This document shows positions 33,458 to 40,500 of a stretch of DNA of 64,000 nucleotides, one piece after another. Numbering within the stretch: the stretch's first letter is position 1; the number at the start of each line of letters is the position of its first letter. The notes under the pieces are model-generated. The model had not been told where the DNA came from. It ran no database searches and saw only the letters and a program-made list of their open reading frames with translations. The translations under genes were made by a program, and so were the position numbers. The DNA is from Phaeodactylibacter xiamenensis (GTDB lineage Bacteria > Bacteroidota > Bacteroidia > Chitinophagales > Saprospiraceae), in NCBI RefSeq assembly GCF_000759025.1, contig NZ_JPOS01000083.1, positions 372,001 through 436,000 of the forward strand, in the 5' to 3' direction.

Positions 33458-33528
33458 AATTTTGAAGCCATAAAGTATGCAGAGATAGCTCAAAACTTCA
33501 AAACGCTATACTTTATGGCTTCAAAATT
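33458..33528. repeat. Perfect 21-bp inverted repeat between convergent genes
   Basis: The arms at 33458-33478 and 33508-33528 are exact reverse complements (AATTTTGAAGCCATAAAGTAT and its complement) around a 29-base loop. It begins right after the GDPD stop and ends 7 bases before the FKBP stop. It could act as a bidirectional terminator, although there is no clear T-tract, or be a small mobile remnant. Confidence 0.75.
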
Positions 33529-33534
33529 ATCTGC

Positions 33535-34041
33535 TCAGAGAAAATTAACCAATTCTACCTCAAAGTAAAGGACCGCGTATTCGGGTATGCCCGGTGCGAT
33601 GGCTCGTCCCCTGTTGCCATCATTAATACCATAGGCTAAATTAGAGGGCACAAAAAACTTAATTTTCCCTCCCCTCTTGATGAGCGGGATTGCAAAGCGC
33701 CAACCATCAATCGTTCTTGACAAGTTTAACAAAACAGCATCCTCTTCCTCAGTTTCATCAAATACCGTTCCATCCAGTAAAGTGCCCTTATAACGTACCA
33801 GTATCTGCGAGCTTGCAGTTGGAGATGAAGCCCCCTCTCCTTCTTCTTCTATAATATAATAAACGCCAGACTCATGCCGTACAGCATCTTCCATAAGGTT
33901 ATTGGCCTGCAGGTAATCAACAATAATAATTTCATCTTCATCTTTACGGTCTTCCTCCGGCTCTAATCCAAACTGCTGCCGCTCGCAGCCTAAACCTAAA
34001 AGTACCGTACCGGTCAGCAACAGAAAGAAAAGCTTTTTCAT
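33535..34041 (-). CDS. FKBP-type peptidyl-prolyl isomerase lipoprotein
   Basis: The 168-aa precursor has a lipoprotein signal: MKKLFFLLLTGTVLLGLGC with lipobox LGLGC, so Cys19 is lipidated. An acidic linker (EPEEDRKDEDEI) precedes a FKBP domain with VRYKGTLLDGTVFDETEEED, a central strand SRTIDGWRFAIPLIKRGGKIKFFVPSNLAYG, and closing PGIPEYAVLYFEVELV. Such proteins catalyse proline isomerisation in periplasmic folding; Bacteroidota carry several, some linked to gliding. I chose the ATG at 34041 since it starts the lipoprotein signal. It is convergent with the GDPD gene and separated by the perfect inverted repeat. Confidence 0.9.
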   Translation of the reverse strand: MKKLFFLLLTGTVLLGLGCERQQFGLEPEEDRKDEDEIIIVDYLQANNLMEDAVRHESGVYYIIEEEGEGASSPTASSQILVRYKGTLLDGTVFDETEEEDAVLLNLSRTIDGWRFAIPLIKRGGKIKFFVPSNLAYGINDGNRGRAIAPGIPEYAVLYFEVELVNFL

Positions 34042-34228
34042 AGCTTGTATATTTGAGTTATTCGAGATTTGCAATGTTTTCAAACGCAAAAAAAGGAAAA
34101 AAACACGAACTCTGCGCCTGGATAAGCTAAAAACAACGTCCGCAACGTTACATGTATTAACGTCTTTATGTTCATTTTCGCGCCTTCATATACAGTAAGT
34201 TCTTATATTACGCCAAACAGACGCAACC

Positions 34229-34864
34229 ATGAATGACAATTTCTGTGTATTCCTCGATGCGGGGCACGGTGGTGTTTCACCTTCAGGGCAATACACCACA
34301 GCACCCAGTAAGCAGTTTCAGCATCAGCAGGGCCAGTTTCATAATGGCTCCTGGTTTTATGAAGGGGTTTGGAACCGGACTTTGGTTGCCCGGGTCATTC
34401 AGAAACTCGACATCCTGGGCATTCGTTACCTGCCTGTTTACCATGAATATGTAGACTTCCCCCTGCAGTACCGCGTTGATCAGGCCAACTGGTATTTCCG
34501 CAATTACCGGCGGGGCATTTTCCTGTCTACCCATGCCAATGCATCCGGGGTTGGGGCACGCGGATATGAAATTTACACCTCCCCCGGCATCACCGCTTCT
34601 GACCGTATTGCCGATGCGCACTGGGGGCACGTCCGCGACCTGCTGGGCGACCGAATTACGATGCGCACAGACCGGTCTGATGGCGACTACGACAAGGAAG
34701 CCCGGTTCTACGTTCTTACCCGCACGGTGATGCCTGCAGTACTGATTGAGCACCTGTTTTTCGACAATTTCCAGGATGCCCAACTCCTCATGGACCCCGA
34801 AATTGTGGACCGCTTTGCCGAAGCACAGGTACGGACTATCATCGAATATGTTAACAGCCTGTAG
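34229..34864 (+). CDS. N-acetylmuramoyl-L-alanine amidase (Amidase_3), no signal peptide
   Basis: The 211-aa protein carries a complete Amidase_3 domain, which cuts the bond between MurNAc and L-Ala in peptidoglycan. Zinc ligands are His13 (LDAGHGG), Glu45 (WFYEGVWN) and His102 (LSTHANA); the catalytic Glu is Glu174 (VLIEHLFFDN). There is no signal peptide and no cell-wall-binding or LysM domain, unlike AmiC-type cell-division amidases. It could be exported by another route or released at lysis; no holin or phage gene lies nearby. It stands alone between a divergent FKBP gene and a foldback repeat. Confidence 0.88.
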   Translation: MNDNFCVFLDAGHGGVSPSGQYTTAPSKQFQHQQGQFHNGSWFYEGVWNRTLVARVIQKLDILGIRYLPVYHEYVDFPLQYRVDQANWYFRNYRRGIFLSTHANASGVGARGYEIYTSPGITASDRIADAHWGHVRDLLGDRITMRTDRSDGDYDKEARFYVLTRTVMPAVLIEHLFFDNFQDAQLLMDPEIVDRFAEAQVRTIIEYVNSL

Positions 34865-34885
34865 TCTACTCCAATTGCAATCCTA

Positions 34886-35046
34886 AGACGGTGTTGAGAT
34901 TTCACCCTTTGGGCTGCATTTGCCAAGTTTTATCCTGAATTTCGTTGCTCTTCAGTCGCTTAGCTTAGGCTAGGCTCCTTCATCGCGCCTTGTTCAGAAT
35001 AAAATTTGACTACATTCGCTCCAAAAGCGAATTCCCAACACCATCT
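34886..35046. repeat. 161-bp foldback repeat element with about 55-bp arms
   Basis: The left arm (34886-34940, AGACGGTGTTGAG...TATCCTGAA) pairs imperfectly with the right arm (34993-35046, TTCAGAATAAAA...CAACACCATCT). The centre holds CGCTTAGCTTAGGCTAGGC. Size and design resemble the 6531-6692 element though the arm sequences differ. No coding capacity. It fills most of the gap between the amidase and the S1 protease. Confidence 0.7.
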
Positions 35047-35089
35047 GAAATATCGTATGGTCTTCCCATAAGTTCTTTGTACTTTTGAG

Positions 35090-35097
35090 CCTTACCG
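35090..35097 (+). promoter_or_regulatory. -7 promoter box of the S1 protease
   Basis: TACTTTTG, a perfect TAnnTTTG box, lies 50 bases upstream of the ATG at 35147. No good -33 element at the normal spacing. Confidence 0.5.
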
Positions 35098-35146
35098 CTG
35101 TGGTAACAACGTGGCGGTAAACGAAGAAGACAAAGAACATAATCCT

Positions 35147-37006
35147 ATGAAACTTAAGCTTTTACTCCCCACTCTGAGCTTATGCCTGCTGCAATGGTTC
35201 AATACTAATGCTCAATCCGGCCTTACACCTAATGCCACAGTTCGGCTATCGCCACCCAACGTCGAGCGGTTGATCCGCGAAGATGAGTCCAACGGTCTGC
35301 ACAGCCGGGTTGCCGCTCCCCTAACTGCTGATATTGGGCTTGATAATGCCGGAACCTGGACCATCCATGCCGACGGCAGTGCTACCTGGACCTGTACCAT
35401 ACATGTTCCTGGTGCTTTGGGGCTTGGTTTCATCTACGATGCCTTTTACCTGCCACCTGGCAGTACCCTTGAGCTATCAGGCCCGGAAGAAACGCAAAAA
35501 GCCATCTATACTTTTCAGGACAATCAGCCCGGCGGGCAGTTTTTCTCCGGCTTCACCAAAGGGGCCACGGCCAAACTTACTTACCGGGAGCCCGCTCATG
35601 CCCGTCAGCAAGGCCGCATTCACATCCGCCGCGTAGACTACGGCTATCGCGAAAGCCCGAACCGTAGCGTGCTCAATTTTGGTTTTGGGACAAGCCTGGC
35701 CTGTCACCCCAATGCCAATTGTGATGCCGGGGACGGCTTCCGGGATATTCAGCGCAGCGTTTGCCGGATTGTGATGGTACTGGAAGAAGGCACCGGTTAT
35801 TGCAGCGGCACCCTGATCAACAATACAGCGGAAGATGAAACGCCTTATATCCTCAGTGCCTACCACTGTGATGAAGGTTATACCCCCCTCTATGACCTGT
35901 GGCGGTTCGATTTTAACTACGAGGGTGAAAACTGTGGCAACCCCGCTACAGAGCCCGCCTTCCAATCTCTGATGGGTTGTCAGCGCCGCGCCAGCCGCAA
36001 AGAGAGCGACTTTGTTTTGTTCGAGCTCAATAATGCCATTCCTCCGGGTTTTGAAGCTTACTTCGCAGGCTGGGACCGCCGGCCTAACGCTCCGGATGCA
36101 GGTATCATGTTTCACCACCCAAGCGGAGATATCAAAAAGGTTTCTGCTTACGATCAGGCACAGATACACCCCAGCAGCATCAACTGGCAGGCAGGGGCTA
36201 CTCCGCCCAACCACCATTTTAATGTAGATTTTAGCGTGGGCACCTTTGAGCTGGGCTCTTCAGGAAGTGCCCTGTTCGACAGCACCGGAAAGATCAGAGG
36301 GCAGTTGCACGGTGGGTTTAATGGCTGTGATGATACCAATGCCTTCTATGGCCGCTTCACGCTTTCATGGGACGAGGGCAGTACCCCGGATACCCGCCTG
36401 ATGGATTGGCTGGATCCTGCCGGGACCAATGCCGATACCCTCGGCGGGCTTGATGCTTCGCCCCCGGCTATGGTAAGTATCGGCGGGATCGTTACAAACG
36501 AAGATGGCATTCCGGTTGCCAATACCATTGTTTATCTCTCAGGCCCGGTCAATGATACCGTTACCACAGGAGCTGATGGGCTGTATACTTTTTTTGATGT
36601 CCCGACCGGCAGCGTAGTAGGCCTGCATGCCTTCAAGGACGATGATATTCAGGAAGGGATTTCCAATCTCGACCTCATCCGTATCGGGCAGCATAACCTG
36701 GGCCTGCTCAGCCTCGATAGCCCCTACAAGGAAATTGCCGCTGATGTCAACAATTCCCAGTCTATCTCCGTATTGGATCAAATTGCGATTCGAAAAGCTA
36801 TCCTTGGTATCAACATAGACTATGATGCTGTGGATATTTGGCGTTTTGTACCCGCCGCCTGGCCATTGAGCGGCCCCAATGATCCGATGGCAGCCCCTCT
36901 GCCCGGCGTTTTCATGATCAGTAACATTACCGGGAATATTCCGGATTTCGACTTTATAGGCATAAAATCGGGGGATGTCAACAATAGTGCGGACCCGGGA
37001 AATTGA
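35147..37006 (+). CDS. Secreted S1-family (lysyl-endopeptidase-like) protease with dockerin-like tail
   Basis: The 619-aa precursor has a signal peptide (MKLKLLLPTLSLCLLQWFNTNAQ) and an N-terminal pre-domain. The S1 protease domain (about 205-430) has the triad His in LSAYHCDEG, Asp in RKESDFVLFEL and Ser in ELGSSGSALFD. It resembles lysyl endopeptidases. A carboxypeptidase-regulatory-like domain follows (IGGIVTNEDGIPVANTIVYLSG), then a dockerin-like region (about 540-619) with DVNNSQSISVLDQIAIRKAILG and FDFIGIKSGDVN, which fit calcium-binding repeats. No T9SS sorting domain is present, so type II-like or periplasmic location is possible. I chose the ATG at 35147 as it begins the signal peptide. 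Followed by a strong terminator. Confidence 0.87.
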   Translation: MKLKLLLPTLSLCLLQWFNTNAQSGLTPNATVRLSPPNVERLIREDESNGLHSRVAAPLTADIGLDNAGTWTIHADGSATWTCTIHVPGALGLGFIYDAFYLPPGSTLELSGPEETQKAIYTFQDNQPGGQFFSGFTKGATAKLTYREPAHARQQGRIHIRRVDYGYRESPNRSVLNFGFGTSLACHPNANCDAGDGFRDIQRSVCRIVMVLEEGTGYCSGTLINNTAEDETPYILSAYHCDEGYTPLYDLWRFDFNYEGENCGNPATEPAFQSLMGCQRRASRKESDFVLFELNNAIPPGFEAYFAGWDRRPNAPDAGIMFHHPSGDIKKVSAYDQAQIHPSSINWQAGATPPNHHFNVDFSVGTFELGSSGSALFDSTGKIRGQLHGGFNGCDDTNAFYGRFTLSWDEGSTPDTRLMDWLDPAGTNADTLGGLDASPPAMVSIGGIVTNEDGIPVANTIVYLSGPVNDTVTTGADGLYTFFDVPTGSVVGLHAFKDDDIQEGISNLDLIRIGQHNLGLLSLDSPYKEIAADVNNSQSISVLDQIAIRKAILGINIDYDAVDIWRFVPAAWPLSGPNDPMAAPLPGVFMISNITGNIPDFDFIGIKSGDVNNSADPGN

Positions 37007-37069
37007 TCAGGGCTATACGTAGGTTTTGCCATTTTGCAAGCCCTGTTCTCTCGATGACTTCAATTCAAA

Positions 37070-37103
37070 AAAAAGCCAGTGGATACGGTTTCACTGGCTT
37101 TTT
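37070..37103 (+). terminator. Strong Rho-independent terminator after the S1 protease
   Basis: AAAAAGCCAGTG pairs exactly with CACTGGCTTTTT around a 10-base loop, followed by more T's (TTTGGTTTTTTA). It works in either direction. Confidence 0.85.
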
Positions 37104-37157
37104 GGTTTTTTACGGCTAATCTTAACGAGCCGGGTATCAATCGTCATCAGGTTCATA

Positions 37158-37311
37158 TACTGACGATTAAGTGGTTTGCCATAGCAAACCTACTCAATGT
37201 CAGCATTTACGCTGGGAAGTGGCTTGCGCTTGCCCTGATAAGCTTGACTTCATCAGCGGCCTGTCCTGACAAGCTATGCTTCGTCAGTGGCCAATGTCGC
37301 AAACCACTTCG
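37158..37311. repeat. Interspersed repeat of about 150 bp, copy 2
   Basis: The second copy of the element at 23090-23232 (shared GCTTGCCCTGATAAGCTTGA and GGCCTGTCCTGACAAGCTA). Its ends form an inverted repeat (AAGTGGTTTGC near 37170 and GCAAACCACTT near 37300), so it can fold back. It lies between two terminators in the gap 37007-37503, which holds no gene. Confidence 0.75.
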
Positions 37312-37434
37312 TATTGCGTATAATCTCCTCACAGGCCTGTTATGCGACACTGCCTGCCTTTAGGAAATACTATGTTAGCATCTCTAACAGATGAAAAGGT
37401 TTGCCAAAGTCGGCTTCCCTTAGGCTCATAAATT

Positions 37435-37470
37435 AAAAGCGCCTGATGCAAAGTGTTTGCACCAGGCGCC
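37435..37470 (-). terminator. Rho-independent terminator of the giant adhesin gene
   Basis: On the minus strand GCGCCTGGTGCAAA pairs with TTTGCATCAGGCGC (one mismatch) and is followed by TTTTAATTT. It lies 34 bases past the stop codon. Confidence 0.8.
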
Positions 37471-37503
37471 AGCCAGTAAATCTATCCATTAAGGTTTAGA
37501 ACC

Positions 37504-40500
37504 TTATCGTGTTTTCAGGAATTTCACCACCTGCGGGGCACCATCTGAGGTACGAACCTCAAGGAAATAAGTGCCTGTGCTTAAGTTGGAGATATCCCAG
37601 TCCATCTGTGTATCCGGTGTGCGCAACTGCTCCTGCTTCATGATCTGCCCCAGCTGATTGCGGAGTGTGATCGTGGAAAGTTCAGGCAGTTCGGTTCCAA
37701 ACTTCAGTGTGAGCTGATCAGTAGCCGGGTTCGGGAATACAGACAAGTCCATGCTTTCTGTAGTGAACAGGGCCTCCTGATCTAAACCAGGCAGGACTCC
37801 GTTGCTACCCTGATCAACAGCCAGGCTGTTAGTACCGGCAGTACTACTACCTGCAACCTGTACGTTGCTAAACACAGCATCTACGGTTCCATTTGGATGC
37901 GTAGTGTAAGCCACCATGCCTACCTCAACACACGATCCCATTTCCAGGTAAATCTGACGGTATGGGATCCAGTTGTTGCCAGTGTTGCTATACTGCGCCC
38001 GGATAAGATTCCCCTGACGGAAAATTCTCAACCAGAATGGGAAAGTTGCCCCACCTGTACCCCGGTCTAAGCTTCCACCAGTAGAGGTACGGCGCTCCCA
38101 TGATAACAGATTGGTGTTATTCTGTTTGAGCAGAGCTGCGTACTTGGCGTTAGGCGCATTGCTATCGCGAATGAATACGCCACCAAATCCACCAGATACG
38201 GACTCTACCTTCAGCTGAATACCGACCAGTCCGTTGCCATTGCTGCACAGGGTCTGTGAAATAGTAGCCAGGTTATCCGTGGGCGTTGGAGTGTTGTAAG
38301 CTCCTCCCTCAATGGTGAACTCATCAACACAAGGATTGTAGCTGTAAGTATTGCCACTTCCGGGGTTGCCAATATCCACGCCTTCCCATGGTGAGGGCAG
38401 CGCAGTGATATCAGAAACCTCAATGGTAGCAGTACAAGTCGCTTCATTGCCGCAATCATCAAAAGCGGTCACCTGAATACTTGTCAGTCCGCCAACATCT
38501 TCACAATCGATGATCGCCGGGCTGATATCCGTAACGGAAACGGTACTGCAGTTATCGAAGGATGCGCTAAAGTCGAATACATCTTCTGCAACAAGCGTCC
38601 GTTCTCCATCCGGGTCAAGCGGGATGAGCACGCCATTGAGGCAAACCGGCGTTGGAGCCGTGTTGTCCTCTACGGTAATGATCTGATCCTGCTCTGTCAC
38701 ATTGCCACAATCATCGGTAAGCGTCCAGGTACGGGTGATAATGACTTCCCCGGCACAGCTGCCCGGCACAATCACATCAGCATACTTGGCAGTCAAGTCT
38801 GCAGAGCAGTTATCTGACTCATCGTCCACCGTTCCGGTAATGGAAGGATCAGCATCGTAATCACAATCAGCATCGGTAAAGATGGTAATATCGGCAGGCA
38901 CAGCGAAGTCGGGCTTGGTGTTGTCCGTTACGGAGAACTCCTGCGTAAAGAAACGCTGATTGCCACAGCCATCTTCCAGCTTGTAGCGTACGCGTAGTTG
39001 CTTGTTGCAGTCGTCGCCTTCGTTCATTACGTCCTCGTTCACCACATCTACGGTCAGCAGCAGGTCGCTCTGCGCTACGCAGTTGTCGCTTACCATGTCC
39101 GTTGGCGTAGTGAAGGATACACCCGCTACGGTGAAGGGCACTGCTACGCCTGGCGTCAGTACATCACCTGTTTCCAGGCCGTCTACTGTGGCGTTGGCCG
39201 GGCAGTCCGCACCGTCCTCAGTTGTCAGCGTGAACTCCTCAGAGAACCCGCCTTTGTTGAAATCCGGCTTGGTGTTGTCCTGAATCGTAAAGGTCTGTCC
39301 GCGCTGACGGAAGTTACCGCAGGCATCGAAGTAACGGAAGAACACCTTGAAGCTGCTCTCGCAGTCACCCGTAGCGATTTCGTTGATTTCCCAAACGAAG
39401 ATTTCAATCTCTGAAGGGTCGCTGCAATTATCCGTGATATTATTGAAGCCCTGTACGGTGTTGCCGTGTACTGTAAAGCTCCAGTTGTCGGCTGCCGTAG
39501 CAATAGGGTTGCTTTGATCAACCACCAGATCGGTATCTGCTGATCCGGGGCAGGTTGCGCCATCCTCAGTAGTGAAGGTCATGTCCTGCAAAGCGATGCT
39601 GCTCGGGCGGGTTTCGTCGACAATAGTAAATTCCTTACCACGCTGACGCCAGTTGCCGGCTTCATCGTAATAACGGAAAAATACTTTGAAGCTGCTTTCG
39701 CAGGCATCAGTGGAAATCTCATTGATTTCCCAAACATAAATATCAATATTAGCAGGGTCACTACAATTGTCGGTGATGTTATTGAATCCATCGATTTCCA
39801 CACCATGCACGAAGTAGCTCCAGGTATCCGCTGCGGTGGCAATCGGATTAGCCTGATCAACGACAAGGCTGGTATTGGCAGTGCCGGGGCATTCAGCACC
39901 ATCTTCCTCTGTTGTCAGCGAGACATCAGACAGTGCGATGCTGGATGGGCGCTCGTCATCTTCGACAGTTACGGTGAAGCTGCAGTCATCCTGGTTGTTG
40001 TTGCCATCTGTAACCACATAAGTCACGGTATGCTCACCACCGCTCAGGGTAGTCGTGAAGGTTTCACCCTGTACAACTGTTTGCGGTGTACCATTATCAA
40101 TACTAATGGTTAAGGTGATTGGGGGGCAGGCGCCAGCACTTTCAGTTGGGTTGGTCCAACTCGCTGAAGCTGTGCAATCCCCGGTACCGTTATTGCTGGT
40201 TTGCACGGTAATATTCTCAGGGCAGGAAATCACAGGCGCAGGTAGTACTTCGACTACTACAGAACGGAAATCATTGGTACCACATACCAGGTCCTCCAGT
40301 ACAAAGTTGTACTGAATGAGTACCGGCTCAGCTTCATTATGAGACAGGTTTTCGTTTACACCGGAAATCACATCTCCACTGTTCAGCGTACCGCCGCTTA
40401 CCGGGCCATATCCGGCAACAAAGCTGCTAGCGCTGGCTGTACGGTGGCGGACAATAACGTTGCGAATTTCATAGTCGCTGCCCTCGCTGTAGAATACTTC

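Noticed and set aside
35147-37006. Cellulosome component
   Set aside because: Only the tail is dockerin-like; no cohesin, cellulase or scaffoldin is in the window.
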